Source of the DNA: a virus
Reading direction: 5' to 3' (one strand)
IMG/VR virus record: IMGVR_UViG_3300028920_000110
Span: 1-45,784 of that record
Length of the DNA: 45,784 bases
Part shown: piece after piece, positions 13,223 through 20,023 of the stretch
How the letters are laid out: every line of letters begins with the position of its first letter
How positions within the stretch are numbered: position 1 is the stretch's first letter
Made by a program: the position numbers and the translations under genes
The notes under the pieces: model-generated
What the model saw: the letters and a program-made list of their open reading frames with translations, nothing else
Told to the model about the DNA's origin: nothing
Databases searched by the model: none

Positions 13223-13395
13223 CCCCCGTATCCACCCACCGAAGTTTTGTCGCTTACGATAAACCCCCTCACGTATCCCCACAGTAAAAACACCCCAATA
13301 TCCTATCCTCACAATACCTCTAAAACCCCACAGAATGCTTTCTAATCAATTTTAACCCCCTCACAGGTACTTGACCCCTCGTAGACTTCTAGAAC
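13223..13395. other. C-rich, G-poor gene-free stretch
   Basis: The plus strand here is rich in C runs and poor in G. AACCCCCTCAC occurs twice (13262-13272 and 13354-13364), and CCCCACAG also occurs twice. No gene frame with a start signal is present. Such strand asymmetry in a control region is compatible with an origin, a primer-RNA template or a single-strand-binding site. Confidence 0.4.
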
Positions 13396-13447
13396 GCCGC
13401 ACAGAACGATCTGAGAGGTTTTAGTAAATTATCCCTTTTAACGATGG

Positions 13448-13467
13448 ATCCTCCACTGAAGGAGGAT
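13448..13467. terminator. Perfect hairpin, possible terminator or boundary
   Basis: ATCCTCC-ACTGAA-GGAGGAT forms a 7-base-pair stem with a 6-base loop. No T run follows on either strand, so intrinsic termination would be weak. It separates the C-rich part from the AT-rich promoter repeats. Confidence 0.35.
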
Positions 13468-13630
13468 GCTTGAAGGTTCCTACTGAAAGCCTACGCGCGT
13501 ATAGAACTAGTATAGTTATACATGATATACATTATGTACGTATTACGTACGTTATGTACATATATGGCTATAGATGTACATATTACGTACATGATGTATA
13601 ACTGGTATAAATAAATATAATATGTTCTTC

Positions 13631-13659
13631 TTGTTAGTATTACGTACATGATGTATAAC
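13631..13659 (+). promoter_or_regulatory. Tandem promoter copy 1
   Basis: TTGTTA (13631-13636), 17 bases, TATAAC (13654-13659): close to the sigma70 consensus with ideal spacing. It spans the junction of repeat units 1 and 2 and points at the rightward unit. Confidence 0.5.
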
Positions 13660-13687
13660 TGGTATAAATAAATATAATATGTTCTTC

Positions 13688-13716
13688 TTGTTAGTATTAC
13701 GTACATGATGTATAAC
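13688..13716 (+). promoter_or_regulatory. Tandem promoter copy 2
   Basis: Identical TTGTTA-N17-TATAAC 57 bases downstream of copy 1, at the junction of repeat units 2 and 3. Confidence 0.5.
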
Positions 13717-13744
13717 TGGTATAAATAAATATAATATGTTCTTC

Positions 13745-13773
13745 TTGTTAGTATTACGTACATGATGTATAAC
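13745..13773 (+). promoter_or_regulatory. Tandem promoter copy 3
   Basis: Third identical TTGTTA-N17-TATAAC. A start near 13780 would give a leader of about 150 bases before the first gene of the rightward unit. Confidence 0.5.
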
Positions 13774-13882
13774 TAATATATCCTATACTAACTATACTAA
13801 TTATACGTATAACTAGTATTACTAATATAGATAGGGTAGCACAAGGATCAGTTTTGCGCAAGGGTATATGAAAGAGGTGGTG

Positions 13883-13911
13883 TTGCGTGGTAGAAAGTCA
13901 ACTGCTACAAT
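13883..13911 (+). promoter_or_regulatory. Promoter immediately upstream of the rightward unit
   Basis: TTGCGT (13883-13888), 17 bases, TACAAT (13906-13911). The 12 bases GTGGTGTTGCGT (13877-13888) recur exactly at 16598-16609 in front of the terminase genes, where another TATAAT follows. A TTTTGCGCAAGG element with the palindromic core TTGCGCAA lies just upstream (13852-13863) and again inside the first gene (14019-14030), and could be an operator. Confidence 0.5.
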
Positions 13912-13930
13912 GGTTGCGAAGGAGTAGGAA

Positions 13931-14254
13931 ATGGGCAATGTAACAAGAATACTGGATTTAGTGGATAAGTTTCAGTCGGCCAAGACAGACGCCGAGCTAG
14001 CTCAACACAGGAATAAGGTTTTGCGCAAGGACTTAGATGACATGAAAGAACTTTTTACCTTTGTGGTTGACTACGCAGCAACAGACAATGATAACTTTAG
14101 GGATGATTGCTTGGCGGCATGGAAAGAAAAAAACAAAATTGAGTATGTAGATTACCAACAGGCATTCAGTAAAGTTGTTAGTGAGCCAACCTTTCAATGG
14201 CAAAAGCTTTGCATTGACACGCTTGCTGAGAAGCTTATTGGAGGGAAGAAATGA
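13931..14254 (+). CDS. Hypothetical protein, 107 aa, first gene of the rightward unit
   Basis: Starts MGNVTRILDLVDKF with AAGGAG six bases upstream. It is highly helical and charged, with a probable coiled coil at residues 15-45, and has no cysteines or membrane segments. The stop overlaps the next start (ATGA). Family unknown. As the leading gene of the unit it may encode a regulator or an early helper rather than a structural protein. Confidence 0.62.
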   Translation: MGNVTRILDLVDKFQSAKTDAELAQHRNKVLRKDLDDMKELFTFVVDYAATDNDNFRDDCLAAWKEKNKIEYVDYQQAFSKVVSEPTFQWQKLCIDTLAEKLIGGKK

Positions 14255-14502
14255 GAAAGGGATACGTTCTATACTTCAAGTTGAAGAATGCGGATAAGTT
14301 TGAGGCTGTGCCGCTGAGGGAGAATGAAGCGTGGGATCTCTATGCGGCTCTCAAGGAGGTGTTGGAGCACGAAAGGAAATACAAGGCATCTGGCTTCTTT
14401 AGCGTAGAGCGGTACGTAATTTGTGATACGGAGGAAGAATATGAGTGTGAGAGAGATGAGTGTCCTGTACGACAGGGTTCTGCTGTCCCCTCTGCCGATT
14501 GA
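14251..14502 (+). CDS. Hypothetical protein, 83 aa
   Basis: Coupled to the previous gene by ATGA. The first 60 residues look folded (YVLYFKLKNADKFEAVPL followed by a helix WDLYAALKEVLEHERK). The cysteine-containing acidic C-terminus is encoded in the 62 bases that overlap the co-chaperonin gene in another frame. Unrecognised family. Confidence 0.58.
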   Translation: MRKGYVLYFKLKNADKFEAVPLRENEAWDLYAALKEVLEHERKYKASGFFSVERYVICDTEEEYECERDECPVRQGSAVPSAD

Positions 14503-14731
14503 GCGGAGCATTCATGTGGTTGGAAAGTTTGCCAATTATACTACCGACAATCTTGGTAGGGGTAGGGTTGTGGCATGTGGCCCTGACTGTAAGGGATTGG
14601 TGGAGGTTGGAGACATCGTCTGGGTTGGCAAGTTCACCGGGAAGAAAGTTGAAGATAGAGGAGAAACGTATTACCTATTCTATGAACGAGAACTACTTGC
14701 AAGGGAGGAAGAAGATAATGAATATTCTTGA
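14441..14731 (+). CDS. GroES-like co-chaperonin (Cpn10 family), 96 aa
   Basis: The length and pattern match GroES. The N-terminus has the VLYDRVLLSPLP strand (residues 8-19). A variable stretch at about 20-39 sits where the GroEL-binding mobile loop lies, then GRGRVVACGP (39-48), VEVGDIVWVGKFTGKKV (54-70) and YYLFYERELLA (77-87). In the family these are the KVGD-x-V strand and the ESDILA end. The ATG at 14441 has GGAGG six bases upstream. It would cap host GroEL to fold phage proteins, as T4 gp31 does, most likely the capsid protein encoded later in the unit. The mobile-loop hydrophobic tripeptide is not obvious, so affinity for host GroEL may differ from the standard. Confidence 0.75.
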   Translation: MSVREMSVLYDRVLLSPLPIERSIHVVGKFANYTTDNLGRGRVVACGPDCKGLVEVGDIVWVGKFTGKKVEDRGETYYLFYERELLAREEEDNEYS

Positions 14732-14903
14732 TGGTCCTAGTGGTTCGCATTCGTTTGGTTGTCGTCCTGTAACGATATTTGAGGTTGATATTGACGGTGA
14801 AAGATTTTATTTTTCTAAGCAAGAGCTATCTCACCTGATTACCGTTCTTAAGGGTGAGTATGACGCAGAGACCACTATTCAGGGCATCTGGGGGAAAGAA
14901 TGA
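14718..14903 (+). CDS. Hypothetical protein, 61 aa
   Basis: Starts MNILDGPSGSHSFGC at 14718, inside the last codons of the co-chaperonin gene, with an AGGAAG Shine-Dalgarno. A short beta segment VTIFEVDIDGERFYFS is followed by a helix QELSHLITVLKGEYD. The stop overlaps the next start (ATGA). A longer same-frame opening upstream has no start signal and is rejected. Family unknown. Confidence 0.55.
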   Translation: MNILDGPSGSHSFGCRPVTIFEVDIDGERFYFSKQELSHLITVLKGEYDAETTIQGIWGKE

Positions 14904-15133
14904 AAAGAATGAGTCGTGGTAGGACAGAAGATGGCAGGATTATACTGAGGTTCAAATGGATTTGCGACGACCCCCAATACACCGAGGCAGAACAGCTCCT
15001 ATGCCGCCTTTTTAACGAGTTGTCGGATCCCCATGGTATAGAATGGGGCAATGACCCCAGAGACGTTGGCATTATCCATGAGTGTACTCGCCTGATCAAA
15101 GAATACTTCCGAGAAGGGATGCGTGAAGAATGA
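14900..15133 (+). CDS. Hypothetical protein, 77 aa
   Basis: A small, mixed-charge protein with two cysteines and a helical C-terminus (ECTRLIKEYFREGMREE). It is coupled to both neighbours by ATGA overlaps. No family recognised. Confidence 0.57.
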   Translation: MKRMSRGRTEDGRIILRFKWICDDPQYTEAEQLLCRLFNELSDPHGIEWGNDPRDVGIIHECTRLIKEYFREGMREE

Positions 15134-15264
15134 GCGCATCCAGAGACAAGTTTTGGGAGATGATTCTTGCTTCAGAAAAGAAACACATTGAGGCAACCAT
15201 GAAAATCCAAGACTGGATGCTTAAACGACTAGAGGAAAGGGCTAGGGGGAGGAGAACTAAATGA
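15130..15264 (+). CDS. Tiny helical protein, 44 aa
   Basis: The frame MSASRDKFWEMILASEKK... ends in a strongly basic tail (RLEERARGRRTK). It starts in an ATGA overlap with the upstream stop, and its own stop overlaps the next start in the same way (ATGA at 15261-15264). It exactly fills the gap between its neighbours, which is good evidence that it is real despite its size. It is predicted to be one long amphipathic helix. Function unknown. Confidence 0.6.
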   Translation: MSASRDKFWEMILASEKKHIEATMKIQDWMLKRLEERARGRRTK

Positions 15265-15530
15265 GGTCCGCTAAATATGATTTTGACTATATGTGGTGTT
15301 GTCTTATGATTATTGTGGCGATTACATGCATGATGGTTTTGGGTTATGTTGTTATTTCCATTAGCGATGACGACATTGACAAGGATGAGTACGTCAAGAA
15401 GTGTGTTTCCATGTATTCAACCGTTGAACAGTATCCGACTGAAAATGCTTTTGAGGTGTGTAGAGAAGCTTATGACATTGGTTTCAGGAACGCATTCCCA
15501 ATTATGCAGTACAATGGAGGTAAGCGATGA
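15261..15530 (+). CDS. Single-pass membrane protein, 89 aa
   Basis: The N-terminal hydrophobic segment at about residues 12-34 (WCCLMIIVAITCMMVLGYVV) is followed by an acidic soluble part (SDDDIDKDEYVKKC). Topology is probably N-in with the C-terminal 50 residues outside. Two cysteines in the exterior part could form a disulfide. No family recognised. It overlaps both neighbours by four bases. Confidence 0.6.
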   Translation: MRSAKYDFDYMWCCLMIIVAITCMMVLGYVVISISDDDIDKDEYVKKCVSMYSTVEQYPTENAFEVCREAYDIGFRNAFPIMQYNGGKR

Positions 15531-15868
15531 TTGAACTAGATCCTAATGCAGCAGCAGCAGGGCAGCAACAGCAGGCTGAGCCGATTGGTGATATTCTCTG
15601 GGTTAAGTTTGGAGGAAATAAGTACATCAAGGGTGTTACAACGAATGTTGAAAACCCTGGTAGTAGCACAGTTGCGCCTGCCGTTGTCGATGAAATCGGA
15701 GCAATTGTCACTCCGATGGCAAAACAGGTTATTATTACATGGACGGACGGTACAATTACTCGTTTCATCCTGAACATTGATACGCTTATTACGATACACT
15801 ACAAGGTTAATAAGCCTTCTATGATTGAAGTTCCTACTCTCGTTCCGCCTATGAATGTTCATGGCTAG
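15527..15868 (+). CDS. Hypothetical beta-rich protein, 113 aa
   Basis: After a short Ala/Gln-rich N-terminus (AAAAGQQQQAE) the protein is beta-rich with a Gly/Pro/Thr-rich middle and a TITRFILNIDTLITIHYKV stretch. It could be a small structural or adaptor protein, but the family is not recognised. It starts in an ATGA overlap. Confidence 0.57.
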   Translation: MIELDPNAAAAGQQQQAEPIGDILWVKFGGNKYIKGVTTNVENPGSSTVAPAVVDEIGAIVTPMAKQVIITWTDGTITRFILNIDTLITIHYKVNKPSMIEVPTLVPPMNVHG

Positions 15869-16151
15869 GAGGGTTAAACGTCGCAATCGTAACAGGTTCT
15901 ACCGTTACGATTGTCCTAAATGTAACTATCATGTTGAATTCATGATGTTGTGGGACAAACACAAGAGCTACAAAGCCGGTTATTGTCCCAACTGTAGAGT
16001 CAGACTAGTGAGGAGTTTCAAGCATGAATCTGAAAAAGGTGTCACCGAAGAGCAAGAAGCCGAAATATCTCTGCCAAGTGGTGAAATGCACAAGAAAAGC
16101 CCTACCTGGCCGCGATATATGCGCTGCTCACGAAAAAAAGAGACTCAGTGA
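15861..16151 (+). CDS. Zinc-ribbon protein with basic N-terminus, 96 aa
   Basis: Starts MARRVKRRNRNRFYRYDC. CPKC and CPNC, 27 residues apart, form a zinc ribbon preceded by an arginine-rich arm, so nucleic-acid binding is likely. There is no Shine-Dalgarno; the start lies within the end of the upstream gene and probably depends on coupling (an ATG six bases earlier is equally possible). The last 43 codons overlap the next gene in another frame and may not be under selection. Confidence 0.55.
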   Translation: MARRVKRRNRNRFYRYDCPKCNYHVEFMMLWDKHKSYKAGYCPNCRVRLVRSFKHESEKGVTEEQEAEISLPSGEMHKKSPTWPRYMRCSRKKETQ

Positions 16152-16515
16152 CCAAGATCCTCACGAAATAACGGTTCAGCAGGCCGAGGCGTTGCTTGAT
16201 GACGTGGCAAAAATCGTGGATATAGTTGGTGAGGGAGCGAACCTTATGCATGATATGTGCCTATTGTTATATAGAGTTAACAATAATAAGCCGGTTAACA
16301 GGGCTTTAATGTATAGAGTGTACTTTGATGCTCAACGATGGGCAGAAAACGTTGAAAATGACGCTGAACGCCTGCTTGAATTTTTTAGAAAAACCATTAG
16401 AGGAGTTGTAGATTACAATGGCAGATTCAAAATCAAAGAGAATAACTTTAAAAGAGTTGCAAGCCTCGCTAGAGGAGGCGCTGACGATGATTGCGGAGCT
16501 GGAAATGAAGATTAA
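16024..16515 (+). CDS. Hypothetical protein with short zinc-binding N-terminus, 163 aa
   Basis: The basic N-terminus contains CQVVKC followed ten residues later by CAAH (residues about 17-36), a compact C-C-C-H zinc site of the type found in front of phage DNA-binding and HNH-like proteins. The rest is helical. The start has GAGGAG nine bases upstream. The C-terminal 32 residues are encoded where the tiny gene at 16418 begins in another frame. It lies just before the terminase genes, so a packaging role is possible but not shown. Confidence 0.6.
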   Translation: MNLKKVSPKSKKPKYLCQVVKCTRKALPGRDICAAHEKKRLSDQDPHEITVQQAEALLDDVAKIVDIVGEGANLMHDMCLLLYRVNNNKPVNRALMYRVYFDAQRWAENVENDAERLLEFFRKTIRGVVDYNGRFKIKENNFKRVASLARGGADDDCGAGNED

Positions 16516-16594
16516 CACGCACATCGGCACCCCTGATGCCCATAATACAGGCATGATGCGCTCTAAACCAGGCGTAAATAAAGCTAAGTCGTAA
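16418..16594 (+). CDS. Small helical protein, 58 aa
   Basis: The frame from 16418 reads MADSKSKRITLKELQASLEE and continues with amphipathic heptads (ALTMIAELEMKI) to a TAA at 16592-16594. A Shine-Dalgarno AGGAG lies 12 bases upstream. It overlaps the previous gene by 98 bases but extends well beyond it, and it would otherwise leave a gap before the terminase promoter. Likely a coiled-coil dimer; function unknown. Confidence 0.52.
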   Translation: MADSKSKRITLKELQASLEEALTMIAELEMKINTHIGTPDAHNTGMMRSKPGVNKAKS

Positions 16595-16603
16595 TATGTG
16601 GTG

Positions 16604-16633
16604 TTGCGTTGTGCAACATAAGCTTGATATAAT
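16604..16633 (+). promoter_or_regulatory. Promoter in front of the terminase genes
   Basis: TTGCGT (16604-16609), 18 bases, perfect TATAAT (16628-16633), in the only gene-free gap nearby (16595-16650). The -35 region lies in GTGGTGTTGCGT, identical to 16 kb-distant conventions of no kind but exactly matching 13877-13888 upstream of the first gene of the unit. A GTTGC...GCAAC dyad covers the -35 and spacer. The start would be about ten bases before the Shine-Dalgarno of the next gene. Confidence 0.6.
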
Positions 16634-16650
16634 TCTAAAGAGGGTAGGGA

Positions 16651-17259
16651 ATGCCAACAACTGAACATATCACCACCGACGAGGCCAGGAGAGCGCTTGC
16701 TGTTGCAAAACGCTACGAAAAAGAGGCCAATGGCAGTGGTGGTTCTGAAGATAGGCTTACTTTCTACCATTCGGTGAACCGGGAGCCGTTTGAGGGTGTC
16801 TCAGTCAAGGATTCTGACAAAATTCGAGCATATCTTGGTGCTCGGTACGCCGGATTTACAACTAAAGAATCTTATGCCATTGCTAGTGTCAGTCCGAATA
16901 AGATGCATGCGCTAAATAAAAGCTTCCCTGATGCAATTCAGCAGTGTCATAATGAAATCCAGGAGGCCGTGGCAAGGGAACACTACACCAATGCAGCATT
17001 TATGACTGCGGCGATGAGTGAATACTGCCCCATGGCTCTCAAGGTCATGTACAAGCTGATGATGGACACAAGCCAAAGCGGTTCACTTCGCGCTAAGATT
17101 GCGAAGGACATCATCGACATGGGCATGAAAAAGTCGGATGGTAGCCATGTTGCCGAGGAGTTTATGGTTCAACTGTCTGATACTATTGCTAGCTCCCTCA
17201 AAGGTATTGAAAACAAGCACATTGTCGATAAACCAGAAATTGAGGCATTACCAGAATGA
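16651..17259 (+). CDS. Probable terminase small subunit
   Basis: A 202-residue protein directly upstream (one small gene between) of the terminase large subunit. Residues 57-95 (IRAYLGARYAGFTTKESYAIASVSPNKM) look like a helix-turn-helix DNA-binding domain. It is followed by a long helical oligomerisation region (about 100-165) and a variable C-terminus. This is the organisation of small terminases, which recognise the packaging site and regulate the motor. No direct sequence signature is conserved in this class, so the call rests on position, size and predicted fold. The start has AGGG upstream and its own promoter. Confidence 0.6.
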   Translation: MPTTEHITTDEARRALAVAKRYEKEANGSGGSEDRLTFYHSVNREPFEGVSVKDSDKIRAYLGARYAGFTTKESYAIASVSPNKMHALNKSFPDAIQQCHNEIQEAVAREHYTNAAFMTAAMSEYCPMALKVMYKLMMDTSQSGSLRAKIAKDIIDMGMKKSDGSHVAEEFMVQLSDTIASSLKGIENKHIVDKPEIEALPE

Positions 17260-17453
17260 ACTTTACATGGGAACTACCGATTGAAGTAATTGAGGAATAT
17301 TTGAGTTGGCAGTTTGATACTACACAAATTCCCACAGTTCTTGGTGTAGAATTTGATAGTAACGGTGACTGTTTGCTGATTGAGCTAAGCGTGGATAGCG
17401 CGGATTCTGACAGGATTCCTGAATCTTCCTCCATTGGGTGTCGAATTGTTTGA
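17256..17453 (+). CDS. Hypothetical protein between the terminase subunits, 65 aa
   Basis: An acidic protein coupled to the previous gene by ATGA. It begins MNFTWELPIEVIEEYLSW and has a strand-rich second half. Its stop lies within the start region of the terminase large subunit (TTGA at 17450-17453). Function unknown. Confidence 0.58.
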   Translation: MNFTWELPIEVIEEYLSWQFDTTQIPTVLGVEFDSNGDCLLIELSVDSADSDRIPESSSIGCRIV

Positions 17454-19054
17454 CTAAGTGTCCGATCTGCGAAGCTAAAGGCATAAACCACGACGAGGTT
17501 GTGGAGAAGTGTCTGTCCTCACCTTATTGGGTGGGGACTTTGCTCGTTGGCTACGACTGGTTTGAGAATGATTTTCACAAACTGCTGGCTGACTGGTTTG
17601 TACACCACGTCGAAAAGGGATCTCGCAAATTTATCATAATGATTCCGCGCGATCACCTTAAAACCTCTATGTTTGGTGTCTGTTTGCTGCTTTGGTGGGC
17701 TCTCAAGAACCCCGAAATCCGAGTTCTCTACCGTATGGCAAACGCTACAAACGCCGAAAAAACCCTTGAAGTTGTTGCTGATTTGTGCGAAAACAGTCCG
17801 GAAATCGAGCACTACTTCCCCTCCAGAGCCCTCCGCAAGCACGATCCCAATCTCAATCACAAGTCAAATGCCAACTTACTTCGCCTTTCCCGCGAAGGAA
17901 AGTTCCGTGAGGCCACTATTGAGGCTCGTGGCATCTTCTCATCCGTTACCGGTGGTCACTTCAACGTCCATGTCAACGATGATCTCATTGACGAGACGAT
18001 GATTGACTCTGAAGCCACACAGGGCAAGGTGACTGGTGCCATCAAGCGCTCTGACGCAATGTTCGTTAAAGCAAATGAGGATTATGAGATACACATTGGA
18101 ACGTACTGGCCAGGCCCCCACTATAAGTGGTTGCTTGGTCTCAAAGATCGTTACACATCATGCATTCTTGGGTGCTATGTTGATGACCGCTATCGAGATT
18201 TTCTTTCCTCGATGGGTAAGACGACAACACTAAAGGATGGTGATCCAATTTGGCCGGAACACTTTGACAAAGAAACTCTAGAGGATATTGCCGCGAAGTC
18301 CGGCCCATTTGACTTTGCCCACCAATGGCTTAATATCCCAATGTCCGACGAGGAACGACGATTTGAGCGAGAGGATATCAGATATTACCGCCTCGCTGCT
18401 GATCGGCCCGCCTTAATCTATGACGCCTATGGCGAATCCCACCAGATACCCCTAGCCAACCTCTACAGGACAATTGCCATTGACCCCGCGACCGGCGAAG
18501 GCCAAGACACCGACGAAACCGCGATTACTGTTTGCGGTTACGACAAGAAGTCTGGCAACATCTTCGTTCTTGACGCCTGGACTAAACGCGCCTTGCCGTT
18601 CGAGGTTATCAACAAGGTTCTCGAATTCACAGCGAAGTGGGAGCCGAAAAAGATTTTGCCAGAGGATGTTTCATATCAGAAAACATTTAAGCATTATCTT
18701 AGATCTGCCATGAGTCAAGCGGGGTTAAGGGCAAAGATTGAACCAATTCCAGTTGGTTCAAAGAAAAAGGGTACGCGGATCATGGACGCGTTACAGCCCT
18801 TTGTTGCGAACAACCAAGTCTGGTTTCAAAAAGCACACAAAGACTTTGTTGATGAATTAGTCGGCATTCAAGTTGTTGGTGGGAAAGTTGTTGGTAAGTC
18901 ACCAAACTTTGTTGACTCCCTGTCGTTTCATGCTAGGAATTGGCGGGTTGGCGGTAAACCCAAGCCAAGACCTGCAGAAGAGGATGGGATAAATTTCGTG
19001 AATCCATTTAATGAGCCAATGCCAAGGTCGTATGGCCTTGCTTGCTCGACATAG
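17438..19054 (+). CDS. terL: Terminase large subunit
   Basis: The ATP-driven packaging motor and headful or site nuclease. N-terminal ATPase: variant Walker A PRDHLKTS (about 70-77) and acidic Walker-B-like VHVNDDLID (177-185). C-terminal RNase-H-like nuclease: D349 in IAIDPATG, E409 in ILPEDVS and D493 in NFVDSLS. The extreme N-terminus has CPIC, a possible zinc site. The given start is GTG (17438); a TTG at 17450, overlapping the previous stop as TTGA with a GGGTG upstream, is equally plausible. The length (538 aa) is normal. The variant Walker A P-R-x-H-x-K-T is common in podovirus large terminases. Confidence 0.93.
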   Translation: MSNCLTKCPICEAKGINHDEVVEKCLSSPYWVGTLLVGYDWFENDFHKLLADWFVHHVEKGSRKFIIMIPRDHLKTSMFGVCLLLWWALKNPEIRVLYRMANATNAEKTLEVVADLCENSPEIEHYFPSRALRKHDPNLNHKSNANLLRLSREGKFREATIEARGIFSSVTGGHFNVHVNDDLIDETMIDSEATQGKVTGAIKRSDAMFVKANEDYEIHIGTYWPGPHYKWLLGLKDRYTSCILGCYVDDRYRDFLSSMGKTTTLKDGDPIWPEHFDKETLEDIAAKSGPFDFAHQWLNIPMSDEERRFEREDIRYYRLAADRPALIYDAYGESHQIPLANLYRTIAIDPATGEGQDTDETAITVCGYDKKSGNIFVLDAWTKRALPFEVINKVLEFTAKWEPKKILPEDVSYQKTFKHYLRSAMSQAGLRAKIEPIPVGSKKKGTRIMDALQPFVANNQVWFQKAHKDFVDELVGIQVVGGKVVGKSPNFVDSLSFHARNWRVGGKPKPRPAEEDGINFVNPFNEPMPRSYGLACST

Positions 19055-19063
19055 GAAGGAAAC

Positions 19064-19369
19064 ATGCCTGAACCTAATAAACCCAAGATTCCCAAATTCA
19101 GTTCTGATCCGCTGCTTGCGCTCTTTCTTGAAGAGTTAATGAAATATCAAGCTGGTGAAACTGATAAAATGCCTAGTCCTACTGAATATGCTGGACTTGA
19201 TGAAGAGGCCAAGGGACAGCGTGACAAGATGATTGAACTGCAACAGCGTACAAAAAATCCATATCCAACACCTGTGCATCGGCCACAGGAAGATGTTAGT
19301 TGGATTGGTCAAATTCTTGGAATCTTCCGAGATGATGAAAAAGAAGCCGATGAAGTTATTGGATCGTAG
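19064..19369 (+). CDS. Hypothetical protein, 101 aa
   Basis: A Lys/Pro-rich N-terminus (MPEPNKPKIPKFSS), helical middle and acidic tail. It sits between terminase and portal with a GGAAGG Shine-Dalgarno. Could be a minor head protein or chaperone. No motif recognised. Confidence 0.6.
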   Translation: MPEPNKPKIPKFSSDPLLALFLEELMKYQAGETDKMPSPTEYAGLDEEAKGQRDKMIELQQRTKNPYPTPVHRPQEDVSWIGQILGIFRDDEKEADEVIGS

Positions 19370-19371
19370 TT

Positions 19372-19746
19372 ATGGGATATCCTGAATGGCTTAAAGACGA
19401 TCAGGCCAGATCAGCACTTATAAGCCTTTTGGTTGAAAGGGATAAGACTTATTTTCCGGAACTGCAAGCCGCTTCTGCTGAAAAGGCCCAGGCAGAGAGG
19501 GATTTTCACCTTCAAAACGCTAAGACTGAGCATGGACTAAGAGATGATGGTTTAATGTACGGAGTTCCCAATTCTGTTACATGGTTAATGGAAAGATTTC
19601 CGGATGTTGTAGAGGGGTCGCCTGAGTTTGGTGCAACGTATGATTATTACCAGGATCTCAAGGGCAAAGATGCGCCAACCCGTAAAATGGAATTTTCTGA
19701 TGAAGAGCTGAAGCTTTTATTTGATTATCTTTTCGAAATGGATTAA
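19372..19746 (+). CDS. Hypothetical protein, 124 aa
   Basis: Helical and acidic (MGYPEWLKDDQARSALISLL). Two bases follow the previous stop and the Shine-Dalgarno is poor, so translation is probably coupled. Unrecognised; its position before the portal gene suggests a head-assembly role only by context. Confidence 0.58.
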   Translation: MGYPEWLKDDQARSALISLLVERDKTYFPELQAASAEKAQAERDFHLQNAKTEHGLRDDGLMYGVPNSVTWLMERFPDVVEGSPEFGATYDYYQDLKGKDAPTRKMEFSDEELKLLFDYLFEMD

Positions 19747-19758
19747 GGAGGAGTTCGT

Positions 19759-20022
19759 ATGAAGACTCTACAGGATGTAAAAGAATTGCTGCATGAATGG
19801 GGAACTTCAAACAAGGTGGGTTCGCTGCTGTTGTTTAAGTACCCAGGCACGAAGGAGATCAACGTGCTCGAAGAGCGAGTTGTTAAGCTTCGTGAAATGG
19901 ATGAGGAGACGGCAAACGCCTTTGTTATTCTCATGGACAACCTTGGTATTGAGCGCGGAGAGGTTGTCAGAAACAAAGAGGGCTTGCCTGATCGAGTCAA
20001 ACTAACTCGCAGGATTGGATAA
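19759..20022 (+). CDS. Hypothetical protein, 87 aa
   Basis: Starts MKTLQDVKELLHEWG nine bases after a perfect AAGGAGG. Predominantly helical, with a charged surface. Ends one base before the portal start. Function unknown. Confidence 0.6.
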   Translation: MKTLQDVKELLHEWGTSNKVGSLLLFKYPGTKEINVLEERVVKLREMDEETANAFVILMDNLGIERGEVVRNKEGLPDRVKLTRRIG

Positions 20023-20023
20023 C

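Larger units (their letters stand above)
13582..13774 (+). repeat. 57-base tandem repeat, 3.4 copies
   Basis: Perfect copies occupy 13582-13638, 13639-13695 and 13696-13752, and a 22-base partial copy follows at 13753-13774. Each unit is AT-rich and ends with TTGTTAGT, which runs into ATTACGTACATGATGTATAAC of the next copy. Together these build a promoter across each junction. The flanks contain degenerate TACGTACAT-like relatives (from about 13540). Because 57 is a multiple of three, a minus-strand frame stays open through the repeats, but it is an artefact. Confidence 0.9.

Noticed and set aside
13491-13763. Minus-strand 90-codon frame with a 19-residue repeat
   Set aside because: It exists because the 57-base repeat is a multiple of three. 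It has no start signal and runs through promoter repeats with AT-driven Tyr/Ile composition.
13582-13774. CRISPR array
   Set aside because: The repeats are contiguous with no variable spacers, and no cas genes are present.
13868-13927. 19-codon leader frame before the first rightward gene
   Set aside because: It overlaps the TTGCGT/TACAAT promoter and begins upstream of its expected start site; the Shine-Dalgarno is too close to the ATG.
12376-13930. tRNA or structured RNA gene
   Set aside because: No cloverleaf-like arrangement with a T-arm GTTCNA motif and matching acceptor stem was seen; the dyads are short and operator-like.
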